Below are positions 8,630-18,200 of a stretch of 64,000 nucleotides of DNA, one piece after another. The notes beneath the pieces were generated by a model that did not search any database, was not told the DNA's origin, and saw nothing but the letters and a program-made list of their open reading frames with translations. How positions within the stretch are numbered: the first letter of the stretch is position 1; each line of letters begins with the position of its first letter. This DNA is from DASQYE01 sp036389675 (GTDB lineage Bacteria; Acidobacteriota; Blastocatellia; Pyrinomonadales; Pyrinomonadaceae), in assembly GCA_036389675.1 (NCBI GenBank), contig DASVWI010000018.1:65246-129245 (forward strand), given 5' to 3'. The translations under genes were made by a program, and so were the position numbers.

Positions 8630-8750
8630 TTAACAGGGATAGACAGGATGAGCAGGATAAAGAAGATGCCATAGAGCACTCACGCCGTCATGCTTTTAGT
8701 CTCTATCCTGCTTTCTGTTTTTATCCTGACCCTCTCTGTCCCTCCCTGTT
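8630..8750. repeat. Palindromic dispersed repeat, copy A
   Basis: This 121-bp element has imperfect terminal inverted repeats. The left end is TTAACAGGGATAGACAGGAT, and the right end is the complement-like ATCCTGACCCTCTCTGTCCC...CTGTT. An inner block CCTGCTTTCTGTTTTTATCC is shared exactly with copy B at 11585-11699, while the middles differ. The right arm, read on the minus strand, encodes the last ten residues and stop of the DUF72 gene. Confidence 0.75.
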
Positions 8751-9482
8751 CATTCTTTCGACTAATTCCTGAAAGCGGGCGGCGTCTTCGCGCATGCGTA
8801 CGTTGTTGAAGAGGACGTAAGAGGTCTGCGCGTGCGGCAGCATTTCGTACAACTCCTCAAGCTCGTCGTCTTCGTAGACGTAGCGAAAGCCCTGGCGGCC
8901 ATGCAGGCGAAAGTAGCAAGCCTCCGGCGTCACAGTCCTTGAGGTGAAGGGGTCAACGACGTGCGTGAGTCCAAGCTCGCGGCAGAGCGTGCTGATGGTT
9001 TCGCGCGGCCAATCTCCGCGCGGCTCCCACAGAAGCTGTAATTTGGACGGGCGCTTGATCGCCTCGAAGAAGCGGCGCATGCGCCTGATGTTCGGCTCGG
9101 TCGGCTTGAAGCTCGCCGGACATTGAAACAGGACGCGCTCGGCTTCCAGCGCCTCTATGCAATCGAGCGTCGTCCGCCAAGCCTCCCTGACGATCTTGCT
9201 CGCACGAAAGCCCCCGCATCCTTCGCGCTCCGTCTCGGTCAGTTCTCTCTTCAGCCGCCTGTAAACGGGGCTGCGCGCCTCGTGCGTGATGAGCATCCAC
9301 GCTTTGAGCGTAAACTCGAAATCAGCGGGCGCTTGCTCGCGCCAGCGCCTGAGCGTCTCGACTTTCGGCGGTTGATAAAAGGTCTGCTGGACTTCGACGA
9401 CCGGAAAGTGCGCCGTGTATTCGGATTGCGACATGCGGAATCCGCAACAGCCTGTTTTGATAAGCGGGATATCGAGGCTCAT
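8721..9482 (-). CDS. DUF72 domain-containing protein (YecE-like)
   Basis: This 253-residue TIM-barrel-like DUF72 protein begins MSLDIPLIKTGCCGFRMS, with family features VEVQQTFYQPP, FQCPASFKPT, LQLLWEPRGDWP and FRLHGRQGFRYVY. The function of this family is unknown; weak links to nucleic-acid metabolism exist. The ATG at 9482 is preferred to an upstream in-frame start that would run into the next gene. Its final residues (MNREGQRGSG) and stop come from the arm of a dispersed repeat, so the natural C-terminus was altered by that insertion. A 120-aa gene lies immediately upstream. Confidence 0.85.
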   Translation of the reverse strand: MSLDIPLIKTGCCGFRMSQSEYTAHFPVVEVQQTFYQPPKVETLRRWREQAPADFEFTLKAWMLITHEARSPVYRRLKRELTETEREGCGGFRASKIVREAWRTTLDCIEALEAERVLFQCPASFKPTEPNIRRMRRFFEAIKRPSKLQLLWEPRGDWPRETISTLCRELGLTHVVDPFTSRTVTPEACYFRLHGRQGFRYVYEDDELEELYEMLPHAQTSYVLFNNVRMREDAARFQELVERMNREGQRGSG

Positions 9483-9510
9483 TCGAGTAGTGGTCTGGAA
9501 GTGAATCTCT

Positions 9511-9873
9511 TCAATGGATGGTCTCCGGCGGTTGCGCCTCGCCGAGCCACTTGTCTTCAAAGATGCTTTGCACGCCCATCAACAGCTCGTAGACCTCAGT
9601 TTCCATAAACTCCCTGCGCCAGCTCTGGCCCTTGCTCGCCAGCGAGCTGATGGTCAGAGGCACATCCGAGCCGAGGGTAAAAAGAGCGGCGGCGAGGCTT
9701 CGATCCAATTCAGCCTGACCACCGAGCGCGTCGAATACTATCTTTAAGGCGGCGATAAGCCGGCGCATTCTCTCGGCTCCGGGGTCGAGGCCGCTGCGAA
9801 TGCCGGACAGCAAACCCTGCTCGCCTGCGCGTGCTTCGGTAATAATCAGAACGACGGCGTCTTCCAGACTCAT
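9511..9873 (-). CDS. Hypothetical helical protein
   Basis: This 120-residue, mostly helical soluble protein is rich in Leu, Ala and Glu (MSLEDAVVLIITEARAGEQG...). There is no signal peptide, Cys cluster or recognised motif. It reads in the same direction as the DUF72 gene 28 bp downstream and bshB1 34 bp upstream, which makes one transcription unit likely. No function is assigned. Confidence 0.6.
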   Translation of the reverse strand: MSLEDAVVLIITEARAGEQGLLSGIRSGLDPGAERMRRLIAALKIVFDALGGQAELDRSLAAALFTLGSDVPLTISSLASKGQSWRREFMETEVYELLMGVQSIFEDKWLGEAQPPETIH

Positions 9874-9907
9874 AATTACCTCACACGCATTCTTCTTTTC
9901 GCTTTGA

Positions 9908-10654
9908 TCAGGAATAGATGTTCATCGGTCGCGTGAGCAGCGCGACGGGGTCGTCAACATTGAGCGCCTCGCGCACGTAGAAGGCTTCGCCGGCCTTCGC
10001 CCCGATCAGGGAGCCGTAATAGCGCATGCGGTATTCGATCTGATCGAGGAAGCCCTGCTCGCTGATGCGCGTCGTGGGCTCGTCCGCGCCGGGCCTGTAA
10101 AACTGCGAGGCGTGCGCGCGTATGGCCCGCATCTTCTCTTCCATAAAATCGGAAACGTCCACGATAAACGAGGGCGGAACGAGGCGCGAGTAGACTGCGT
10201 AAGCGACCGTCGGAACGCGCACGGCCATTTGGCCCGACGCTTCATCATAGCGGCGCATGCTCGCCAGTCGCGCCGCTTCGCGCACGATGCGCGAGGTGGC
10301 CGCATGATCCGGGTGCGGGTCGTCCCAATGAGAGGTAAAGATCACCTTTGGCTCGTGCGTGCGTATGACGCGCACGAGAGCTGTGCGCGCCTCTTCGTTC
10401 AGCCAGACGTGGCCGTCCGGCTGCTCCAGGTTGAGCCGCACGTCAAGGCCCATAATGCGCGCCGCCTCGCGCGCTTCCTCGGCGCGCCCTTCGACCGTTC
10501 CGCGCGTCCCCATCTCGCCGCGCGTCATGTCAAGCACACCCGTGCGATAACCCTGCGATTTGAGCTTCAGCAGCGTGCCCGAGGCCGTCAGCTCAGCGTC
10601 GTCCGGGTGCGAGAAGACGGCCAGCGCATCCAGTTTCGTTTGGGTTGTGTTCAT
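9908..10654 (-). CDS. bshB1: Bacillithiol biosynthesis deacetylase BshB1
   Basis: This 248-residue LmbE/PIG-L-family zinc deacetylase removes the acetyl group from GlcNAc-malate, the second step of bacillithiol synthesis. The zinc motif is FSHPDDAELTASGTL near the N-terminus and HPDH (SHWDDPHPDHAATS) in the middle. The segment DMTRGEMGTRGT is typical of BshB1. With bshA present, it indicates bacillithiol as a low-molecular-weight thiol; bshC is not in this window. Confidence 0.9.
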   Translation of the reverse strand: MNTTQTKLDALAVFSHPDDAELTASGTLLKLKSQGYRTGVLDMTRGEMGTRGTVEGRAEEAREAARIMGLDVRLNLEQPDGHVWLNEEARTALVRVIRTHEPKVIFTSHWDDPHPDHAATSRIVREAARLASMRRYDEASGQMAVRVPTVAYAVYSRLVPPSFIVDVSDFMEEKMRAIRAHASQFYRPGADEPTTRISEQGFLDQIEYRMRYYGSLIGAKAGEAFYVREALNVDDPVALLTRPMNIYS

Positions 10655-10780
10655 ACTTCTCCGCGAATCCGACAGCTTTCAGGCATTGAGATTTAGCCTA
10701 AAGCGTGGGCGGCGGTCAAGCCGTAGAGATTGACGCACGAGTGCGCGCGGTTGTAGCCTTTGCGGGCAGAGGGGAAAAGC

Positions 10781-11551
10781 ATGCATCTCGTCGTCCTGGG
10801 GTCTGGCACATCCGTTCCGCACCCGCAGCGCGCGGCTTCTGCTCACTGGCTGGAGACGGCGGCGGGCTCCGTACTGCTCGACGCCAGCGCGGCCTCCGTT
10901 CATCGCATGGCGCAGGAAAACCTCAACTGGGTCGGGCTGGATGCGATCTGGATCAGCCACTTCCATCTTGACCACGTCGGCGGGCTGGCCCCGTTCCTCT
11001 TCGGCACGAAACATTCTCCGCAGACGCAAGGAAGACGCAAGCCTTTGTTGATCTACGGCGGCTATGGATTGCAGAGGCTGCTCGGGGCATTCGATGAGGC
11101 GGGCGATTACAATCTCTTGAAACAACCCTTTCCGGTCGAAATCCGCGAGGTCGCGCCGCGCTCGGAGTTCGAGTTGCTGCCGGGACTACGCGCGTACACG
11201 CTCTCAACGCCGCACACGCGCGAGAGTCTGGCCCTGCGCCTGACGGATGCCGATAACGTCTCGCTCGTTTATACCTCGGACACGGGCTACACCGATGCGC
11301 TCAGCGCCTTCGCAAAGGGCGTGGAGCTTTTCATGATGGAATGTTCCTTCTGGCGCGACAAGCCCATCGAGGCGCATCTGGAGCTGAAGGATGCCATGCG
11401 GTTGGCCGAGCGCGCAGCGCCACGAAAGGTTCTGCTCGCGCACCTGTACCCGGAGTGGGACGGCATAGACATCGCCGCCGAAGCCGGGAAACACTGGCCC
11501 GGTGAGACCATCGCCGCCACAGACGGCCTGCGATTGACCATCGAGCGATGA
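10781..11551 (+). CDS. MBL-fold metallohydrolase, RNase Z-like
   Basis: This 256-residue metallo-beta-lactamase-fold protein begins MHLVVLGSGTSVPHPQR and has the metal motif WISHFHLDHVGGL (HxHxDH). Later ligand sites are YTSDTGYTDAL (Asp) and LLAHLYPEWD (His). This order fits the RNase Z/arylsulfatase-like branch. Whether it processes tRNA 3' ends is unknown, because the flexible arm of true RNase Z is not evident. The ATG at 10781 follows AGAGGGG; a TTG seven codons earlier is less likely. It is transcribed away from bshB1. Confidence 0.82.
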   Translation: MHLVVLGSGTSVPHPQRAASAHWLETAAGSVLLDASAASVHRMAQENLNWVGLDAIWISHFHLDHVGGLAPFLFGTKHSPQTQGRRKPLLIYGGYGLQRLLGAFDEAGDYNLLKQPFPVEIREVAPRSEFELLPGLRAYTLSTPHTRESLALRLTDADNVSLVYTSDTGYTDALSAFAKGVELFMMECSFWRDKPIEAHLELKDAMRLAERAAPRKVLLAHLYPEWDGIDIAAEAGKHWPGETIAATDGLRLTIER

Positions 11552-11584
11552 GCGATCTCATCAGGCCGGAAGCCCAAAGCGGAA

Positions 11585-11699
11585 GTTAACAGGGATGGAC
11601 AGGATGAATAGGATAAAGAAAAGTAAAGAGCCCGTTCATGCGGCCATGCATTTGGTTTTCATCCTGCTTTCTGTTTTTATCCTGTCTCTCCCTGTTAAC
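11585..11699. repeat. Palindromic dispersed repeat, copy B
   Basis: This 115-bp element is bounded by GTTAACAGGGAT at 11585 and its complement CCCTGTTAAC ending at 11699. The left part (GACAGGATGAATAGGATAAAG) and right part (ATCCTGCTTTCTGTTTTTAT) match copy A at 8630-8750. It carries the start codon and the hydrophobic leader of the following gene. Confidence 0.8.
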
Positions 11700-12557
11700 T
11701 TATCTTCCCGCGCTTCGGGCCGCGAGTCCGACCTGCTGCTTGAAACGGGCAGCTCGTCGAAGCTGCGCGAGCCAGCGCCCGCTCCCCCCTCAACCATAAA
11801 GATTGTCTCTTACAATATACGCTGGCGCGGCGGCGAGGACTTGCGCGAGCTGATAGAGTTGCTGCGTAGTGATACTGAGATAGGCCGGGCCACCATCATC
11901 GGCCTGCAGGAGGTTGACCGAAACCGCAAACGCACCGGCAATACGAACACCGCACGGCTGATAGCCGAAGAACTTGGGCTTCGTTATGCATGGGCCGCGC
12001 CCCCGCCACCGCCCGGCAAAGAGCAGCAGGAGGAAGAGACTGGCGTTACCATCCTCAGCCCCTATCCTCTGACGGATGTGACCCGTATCGTTCTGCCGAA
12101 CGCAGGGCCGGGCGGGCGTCGTCGCGTCGCGCTGGGCGCGACCGTCAACATCGGCCCGCACGCCCTGCGCGTCTACACCGTGCATGCCGAGACGCGCACC
12201 AGCAAGGAGAAGCGCACCGAGCAACTCCAATCCGTTCTGGACGACCTCGCAAGACAACCCGTCAGGGAGCGCGCCGTCGTCCTCGGAGACTTCAATACCA
12301 TCACGGACGACGACCGCCGCGCCACCACTCAGTTATTCACGGGCGCGCGTTTTCAAACGCCGTTCCCCAACTCCGAGCCGACCTGGAAGACCTTCATCAT
12401 CAAGCTCAAGCTCGACTGGGTCTGGCTGCGTGGCCTGCGCCCGCTCGATTACGGCATCGACCGCAAGATAGGTCTCTCAGACCACTGGCCGCTCTGGGTC
12501 AACGTCCGCATGGAGGAAGCGCGCGACGCGGAGAAGACCGGGACGCCCACACAATAA
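11595..12557 (+). CDS. Endonuclease/exonuclease/phosphatase family protein, exported
   Basis: This 320-residue EEP-fold hydrolase has core motifs KIVSYNIRW, GLQEVDRN (catalytic Glu), LGDFN and SDHWPLWVN (catalytic Asp-His). The family cleaves phosphodiesters in nucleic acids, phospholipids or inositides; the substrate here is not predictable. The leader MHLVFILLSVFILSLPVNL followed by SSRA resembles a signal peptide and is encoded entirely by a dispersed palindromic repeat. The start may be 11595, after GGAAG, or the Met at 11646. A secreted enzyme is the best reading. Confidence 0.8.
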   Translation: MDRMNRIKKSKEPVHAAMHLVFILLSVFILSLPVNLSSRASGRESDLLLETGSSSKLREPAPAPPSTIKIVSYNIRWRGGEDLRELIELLRSDTEIGRATIIGLQEVDRNRKRTGNTNTARLIAEELGLRYAWAAPPPPPGKEQQEEETGVTILSPYPLTDVTRIVLPNAGPGGRRRVALGATVNIGPHALRVYTVHAETRTSKEKRTEQLQSVLDDLARQPVRERAVVLGDFNTITDDDRRATTQLFTGARFQTPFPNSEPTWKTFIIKLKLDWVWLRGLRPLDYGIDRKIGLSDHWPLWVNVRMEEARDAEKTGTPTQ

Positions 12558-12654
12558 GATGGATGCCGACCATCATCTATTCAACACTTAAAGCTTGCTA
12601 ACGATCAAAGGCCAAAGCATTCTCAAGGGGAATCGGGAAGAAAGGCTGCTTGAG

Positions 12655-13311
12655 ATGAACCACACGATCAAGCTTATGGCACGGACGGCGACCACGCTCA
12701 TCCTCGCGTCGGCGTTTGCCCTCACGGCCCGAGCCCAACAGCGCGGCGCTGTCACCCCCAGCACCCTCGAACGTGAGCGTCAGGCGCGCGACGCGGAGAT
12801 TCGCGAACAACTGGATCAGGAGCGCGAGTTGATGATGACGATGACGGAGCAACTACGCAACAGCGCGCCGTCGTCGCGCCGCGCGCCGCGCATGGACTTC
12901 GAGCAGATCAACGAGGACTTCGTGCGCCTACAGAAGGTCAACAACAGCCTCGCGCAGGCGGTCGTGACCAGCGACAGCATCGATCTCAAGCTCGTCGCCC
13001 AGTTTGCCGCCGAGATAAAGAAGCGCGCCGACAGGCTCAAGCTCAACCTCTCACTGCCAGAACCGGAACCGGGTGCGGCGCGCAACAAGATAGTCGTCGG
13101 GCCTGAGGCCAAGCACCTGCGGCCCGCGCTCGCCGCGCTCGACATAATAGTTCTCAGGGTGGCGCGCAACCCGCTCTTCAAGAACCCCAAGCTCGTCGAC
13201 GCTCGGCAGGCTCCGCAGGTGCGTCTCGATCTTGAGACGATCATCGAGCTCTGCGCCGAGCTCAGGAAGCGCAGCGAGCAATTGAGCAAGGCCCGGCAGA
13301 AAACACCATAA
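12655..13311 (+). CDS. Secreted hypothetical protein with charged helical region
   Basis: This 218-residue protein has a signal peptide ending at TARAQ (MNHTIKLMARTATTLILASAFALTARAQ). A strongly charged helical stretch follows (RERQARDAEIREQLDQERELMM) and then Lys/Leu-rich helices. The ATG at 12655 begins the signal peptide; the 20 codons before it look non-coding. No catalytic motif was seen. It sits between two other exported proteins in the same direction, suggesting a small cluster of envelope proteins. Confidence 0.7.
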   Translation: MNHTIKLMARTATTLILASAFALTARAQQRGAVTPSTLERERQARDAEIREQLDQERELMMTMTEQLRNSAPSSRRAPRMDFEQINEDFVRLQKVNNSLAQAVVTSDSIDLKLVAQFAAEIKKRADRLKLNLSLPEPEPGAARNKIVVGPEAKHLRPALAALDIIVLRVARNPLFKNPKLVDARQAPQVRLDLETIIELCAELRKRSEQLSKARQKTP

Positions 13312-13384
13312 GTCTGCTTTAAGGACGAGAAAGGGCACACGCGCTCCTATCGAGCCGGACGACTGTTCGAGCCGGAATTGATTT

Positions 13385-14026
13385 ATGAAAACGTCAATCG
13401 GAATATATCTCCTCCCGCTGTTATTCATGGCCTGCTCTGTATCGGCCACGGCACAGGTGTCTCAGGAACAGAGACGGGAGAGACAGTCGTCACGCCGGGA
13501 GAGAACGTCTCGCAGCACACAAAATCTAACGAGCATCTACGAGCCACTGACTAATCTGGAAGAGCTGGATACAAAGACCGGAGCCGTGATCGTCAAGAAC
13601 TACACGGTGATCGGAGCGGTCTCAGGATTCGGAGGGGCGGTCACAGTTACCGGCTACGAGTTTGTGGATACACAGTCGGGCCGCAAGGAATACGGCATCG
13701 GCGTTGAGCTGGAAGAAAGCGAACGCTCCGAGAGGGCAGCCGCCGAAAGACTCTACGTGGACTACGACGAGCTGGACTCACTGATTAAGAGCATAGACTA
13801 CGTGATTAAGATCGAGAAAAGCGCGACGATGGAGAACTTCGAGACGCAGTACAAGACCCGCGCAGAGTTTACCGTGACAACCTTCAACAGGACGACGGGC
13901 GCTCTGCGGGCATCCCTTTCCAGCGGTTTTATGGGAAGAATCAGGATCGGTATGACCTTAGGAAACCTCGCCGATTTCCGCAAGCTGCTCACGGACGCCA
14001 AGACGGCCTTAGACAAAATCAAGTAG
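13385..14026 (+). CDS. Secreted hypothetical protein at the prophage insertion site
   Basis: This 213-residue protein has a signal peptide (MKTSIGIYLLPLLFMACSVSATAQ), which includes FMACS and could alternatively be a lipoprotein site. An Arg/Ser/Thr-rich stretch and a beta-rich domain with Gly-rich turns (VSGFGGAVTVTGYEF) follow. No family was recognised. The prophage inserted 10 bp after its stop codon, in what was its transcription terminator. Confidence 0.7.
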   Translation: MKTSIGIYLLPLLFMACSVSATAQVSQEQRRERQSSRRERTSRSTQNLTSIYEPLTNLEELDTKTGAVIVKNYTVIGAVSGFGGAVTVTGYEFVDTQSGRKEYGIGVELEESERSERAAAERLYVDYDELDSLIKSIDYVIKIEKSATMENFETQYKTRAEFTVTTFNRTTGALRASLSSGFMGRIRIGMTLGNLADFRKLLTDAKTALDKIK

Positions 14027-14036
14027 GGACATAAGA

Positions 14037-14060
14037 CGAGGCGGTGAGTTTCGCCCCACG
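14037..14060. repeat. Prophage left attachment site (attL)
   Basis: This is a 24-bp direct repeat identical to 55376-55399 (it begins CGAGGCGGTGAGTTTCG and ends CCCCACG). At this end the bases that follow (AACTCATTTT) can form only a 6-bp stem with TGAGTT, so the host terminator is shortened but not abolished. Confidence 0.85.
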
Positions 14061-14276
14061 AACTCATTTTAGCTGAAGAATTGCTCGGTTTTCTTAATAA
14101 TTAAGCAATTTATTGAAGTATCCGCGGTCGTGCGCGCCTTCTATTCCCGCTCATTCGCGCTGATCCCCGCCTCATTCCGCTCCAGAGTGAACAAAATCTG
14201 AACATGAGATTTGGAAGCTCATTATGAATAGACGATCGTATGTCGAACCAGCTCATCCTAGAGGGATAGATGCCGG

Positions 14277-14558
14277 TTATTCTTTCACGATGGCAATAAT
14301 CATCGCGCGCTTCTCTTCGGAGAGAGTTGGAATCGAGAGCAATGTAGATCTATCTTCTTCAGGTAGGCTCAAAAGCTGCTCTGCCGTCGCACGCATGCTC
14401 TGAATCTCCTGCTCTCTGAAATACGAGTAATAACCTTCAGCGTGACGCATGATCAGAGCATCTGCGAATTCCTGTTCTGTTTTGTTGGCCTTTGCGGCTT
14501 CGTATTGAAGCCCCGCACGATGTTCATCAGTAAGTTGTGTTAAATCTACAATCATCAT
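14277..14558 (-). CDS. Small phage protein at the end of the tail operon
   Basis: This 93-residue acidic helical protein (MMIVDLTQLTDEHRAGLQYEAAKANKTEQ...) is followed by Glu/Leu-rich helices. It has no recognised domain. It is the last gene of the leftward late operon, 8 bp after the tail fibre-like gene, so a fibre assembly or tail accessory role is possible from position only. Confidence 0.6.
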   Translation of the reverse strand: MMIVDLTQLTDEHRAGLQYEAAKANKTEQEFADALIMRHAEGYYSYFREQEIQSMRATAEQLLSLPEEDRSTLLSIPTLSEEKRAMIIAIVKE

Positions 14559-14566
14559 GTGCTCCT

Positions 14567-15271
14567 TCAGGATACTGCGAATGAGATGTTATCTAATGAG
14601 AAGAATGTGTTGTTGCCATCGTGGATGAACACCTCTCCATTGTCTTTGATATAGCCAGACCCGAACACGTAGTTATAGGTAACAGTGGCGAAGTAATGGT
14701 AATAGGCTGGTCGATAGCCGACAGGTAGAGTGAATGCCGTGGCTCCGATAGTGCCGCCGGCGATCAGCCCTCTGAGATACACTCTGCCGCCGCGCTTATA
14801 GTATCCGGCTGGGGCATTGACGCCTCCGAAGTTGGCCCAACTATTTAAGAGTGTCGGGGCTGTCCAGGTCGGTACTCCGCCCGAGAGCGAGATCACGTCA
14901 GTGCCGTCATGCGTGAGCATGGCAATCTCGCCCGGCGGCAAAGCCACACCCACAGGCGTCCCCGAAGCCGTCGTCTTAACGGTCACGGTGTATCCGCCAG
15001 TGGTGGCGTTCCAGAAGATGATCGGGCGAGAGAAGCCAAGCGTCAGGTCAATCTTGAGCGTGAGCGCGGCGGTGCGTACGCCCGTGAGCTTGATGAAGCC
15101 GTACAGTTGGATGCTCTCATCCATCGGAATTGTCGCCACACTTCCGGCGACATCGTAGGCCACATAGCCATCCCTCTTATCGAAGTTTTCTTCCGCCTCG
15201 TTGATGGGAAGCTCCGGCTGCCTGAGATTAGATTCAAGCTTGATGATTTTACGGTTGGGGGTGGTTGCCAT
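14567..15271 (-). CDS. Putative tail fibre / receptor-binding protein
   Basis: This 234-residue protein is beta-rich. Its C-terminal half (WANFGGVNAPAGYYKRGG...VYLRGLI...FTLPVGYRPA) has the pattern found at the tips of many siphophage tail proteins. It directly follows the J-like tip gene with a 1-bp gap and is the most likely receptor-binding component. No enzymatic motif was seen. Confidence 0.65.
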   Translation of the reverse strand: MATTPNRKIIKLESNLRQPELPINEAEENFDKRDGYVAYDVAGSVATIPMDESIQLYGFIKLTGVRTAALTLKIDLTLGFSRPIIFWNATTGGYTVTVKTTASGTPVGVALPPGEIAMLTHDGTDVISLSGGVPTWTAPTLLNSWANFGGVNAPAGYYKRGGRVYLRGLIAGGTIGATAFTLPVGYRPAYYHYFATVTYNYVFGSGYIKDNGEVFIHDGNNTFFSLDNISFAVS

Positions 15272-15272
15272 T

Positions 15273-18200
15273 TTATAGAATTCCTTCCGTTTTCTGTCCC
15301 GCCCCGACCAGCGTGGACATCTGATACACCCTCACGTTGACGCTTTCCTGTACGCTTCCGAAGTCTTTGACCTGCTGCGCGTGGCTGTACAGCGTTTTCG
15401 GATAGGGAATAGTGGTCATGAACATGTCTTTCACCGCCGCGTAGTCGTTGACCGCTGCGGCGAACGCGTGAAACGGGTAGCGATCAGGGATTGTAATTGA
15501 ATACAAAGGGGAACTACCCAGGCCCGTCCAATTATAATAAACACGCAACTCCGTGCCCGAGAAAGTAAAGCGCACGCGGGGATCGGGGGGAACCAACAAA
15601 CTGATACCCGTCGAAACGCCTGCCTCATAAACTGTCAAGTAATAGTCATCCGGCCCCAGGCCCGTAGACAGGCTCACGGCAAGGGGCACTTCAGGAACAA
15701 TCGCACTGAAGAGTGTGCGCCAGGGCTCATCAGCAGGAATCACGCCGAAGTTGGCGGCAGAAAACGACACGGCATTTGACGGTATCGAAAGCGTCGCTTC
15801 GATGAAGTTTCCGGCCTGTGAAATACTCTGTAGGGAGCGGGCTTTGAAGGGGGGCTTGGTGTCATCGATGGGCGAGCCCAGAGATAGTGAATTGCCGGTA
15901 ATCTCAATGAATTTATAGTTCCGGGATTCTAAGGCGGCTGCCAGAGGTGTGCCCACATACACCGGCATGGTTCGTAACACCGTTGACCAATCCGCCGAAA
16001 GGATTTCAACCCTGTACTCTTCTTTTTCTTCGCCGGTGGGTGAGTTGGAATTAGGGCGTAGCCCGCCCCCGGCGCGTGTGCGGGGCTCAAATTCAATCAA
16101 TAGGCCGCCACGGCTATCCCGCCTGCCTCTTAGATTGGCCGGACTTAACGGCTGTAGGCTCTTACCGGTGAAATAAAATTCGTACTCCGCGGCGTCTCTC
16201 TCGGCCTGCGCAACCGTCACCGCTTTGAACTTGGTCGTGGCCTGGATCGCCGTCGGCTCCTCGCGCCGGAACTTGACGGCATCGGTGAGCAGGACGAAAG
16301 GCTCCCCGTCGGTGTGCCCCGCCATCGCATACTCAGTCCCAAAGCGTCCTCGGAGAAATGTCCTGACTCGATAACGCGCGACATAAGGCGCTGTGGGTGT
16401 CTCCGGGATAGCTTCCGAGAATTGAATGACCTCCATGTTTTGACCGGTGCCCATGACGGCCACGTTGACGGCCTGCTCCATCAGCTCTGACTCTTCGCGG
16501 GATTCGAGTGTGCCGTAGAGCAGGTTGATGAAGACTTCACTTGTGCGGTCGACCGCGGTGAGATCCGAAACGGAAGGAAGCACTCCCTCCACGTGGCCCA
16601 TAATCGCCGCTCGATCAAAGCTCGTGACGCGATGGTATTCGTCCGCGAAGACTTCCTTGCGCAGATGCGCGCCTCTCCAGTTCCCCGCCCCGGCAGGGCA
16701 CACGGCGACGTAATAGCCGAGCGCGTCGTCTTCGAGCCGGAGCGGCGGAAGATCGCCCATCCAGAGCATGGTGTTGGCGGGGAACTCCGTCGGCCTCTGT
16801 TCTGAGCCTCCTCCGGAGTAGCCACCCATGACCTGCGTGTAGACGCTCGTCTTCTCGGGCAATCCCTTGTATTTGCCAAGCCCGAGGAGCGCCTGCTGCT
16901 GGTTGGTGATCCGCAACTGGTGCGTGGTGCCGGTGAGCACCAGCTCAACGATGTCAGTTGGTATCAGGTGCGCGTACTTGGGCCCGGCCTCCCATTCGCG
17001 CGGCGTGCGCGCCAGGTGCTTGCCATACAGATAGCGCAGGCCTACCTGCTGAGCAGTGTCTGCGTCCGAGACGATAGGGAAAGAGAGCGACACGGGCTCC
17101 AGGGAGTTTCCGACGCCGCGCTGCGCCGGTTGCACTCCAGTGTGATATTCCTTCCCCGGATCGAGGTAGGCGACGTCGACCTGTCGCGGCAGCTCCTGCT
17201 CGTTGGCATAGACGGTGCGCACGGGGCCGAGCGGTCGCTCAGAGCCGAACTCGTGAGCCGAGAGCTCTGCTTCCGGGATCGAGAGGACGGGCACGCCGCC
17301 GCGGCGCACCGCACGCACCAGCCCGTCCACGTCCACGACATCGAAATCGAACCAGAGCTGAAGATCGTTGATGATGTCCGCGGTCTGTTTACGTGTATCG
17401 ACGACGTAGCCTTCGACCCAGGTGTCTGCAAGCTGTGAGACGTCGAGGCGAGAGGCCGGCAGCCCGGCCAGGCTGTATTCGTTCGCCACGATCTCCGAGA
17501 GGTCGTGCATGCCCTGCTCGACGAGGAAAGTGAAATTCCCCAGCCGTCCATTCTTCACCTGGTATTCTTCGAAGACGACCGTCGCCGTGCCACGATAGGC
17601 CGGAGTGTTGGCTGCGCCGTGCAGCGCGACGAGCGCGGGATCCTGGAGTTGGTCTTCGGTACCGCGATAGAAGCGGAAGGGAGCCTGGCCACCGGATAAC
17701 AGGCGCGTCTCGGCCATGCCCGTCTGATCGATCAGGGGCATGTGATTGTAGAAGTGCGACGGGTTGTGCGGGTTATTCGGGTAATCGAGATAATCATTGA
17801 TGCCGCCGGTGACATCGCCCGGGCCGTCCCCCGCGTACGGGTCTGTGAGGGCCACAAGTCTCAGCGCATCGATGTCTGGGCCCTCTTCGCCGGCATCATT
17901 GTAGAAGCGGAGCGTGTTCGCCCCGTTATTGAGCTCAAGGTCGAGCTGCAGCACGCCGAGCACCTGATCACTCCCGGTGCTCGGAAAGGTGATCACCTCG
18001 GCGGCGCCGCCATTGATGCTCATCTTCGCGATGCGCACACCACTGCTCATATAGCTCAGGCGTATCCTGTACCAGCCGGGGCCAGCCGCAACGACGTTGT
18101 TGAAGCGAAGAGAGCCGCCGTTGCTGATCCCCGTCACCTTGGCGCCGCCCGAGCAGTTGGCCTGCGAAACCACAGAGGCCCCGCCGGTGCGCGTGTTCGT

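Noticed and set aside
14037..14060. tRNA gene as the integration target
   Set aside because: No tRNA-like cloverleaf or T-loop motif is found at either att site; the core belongs to a hairpin terminator.
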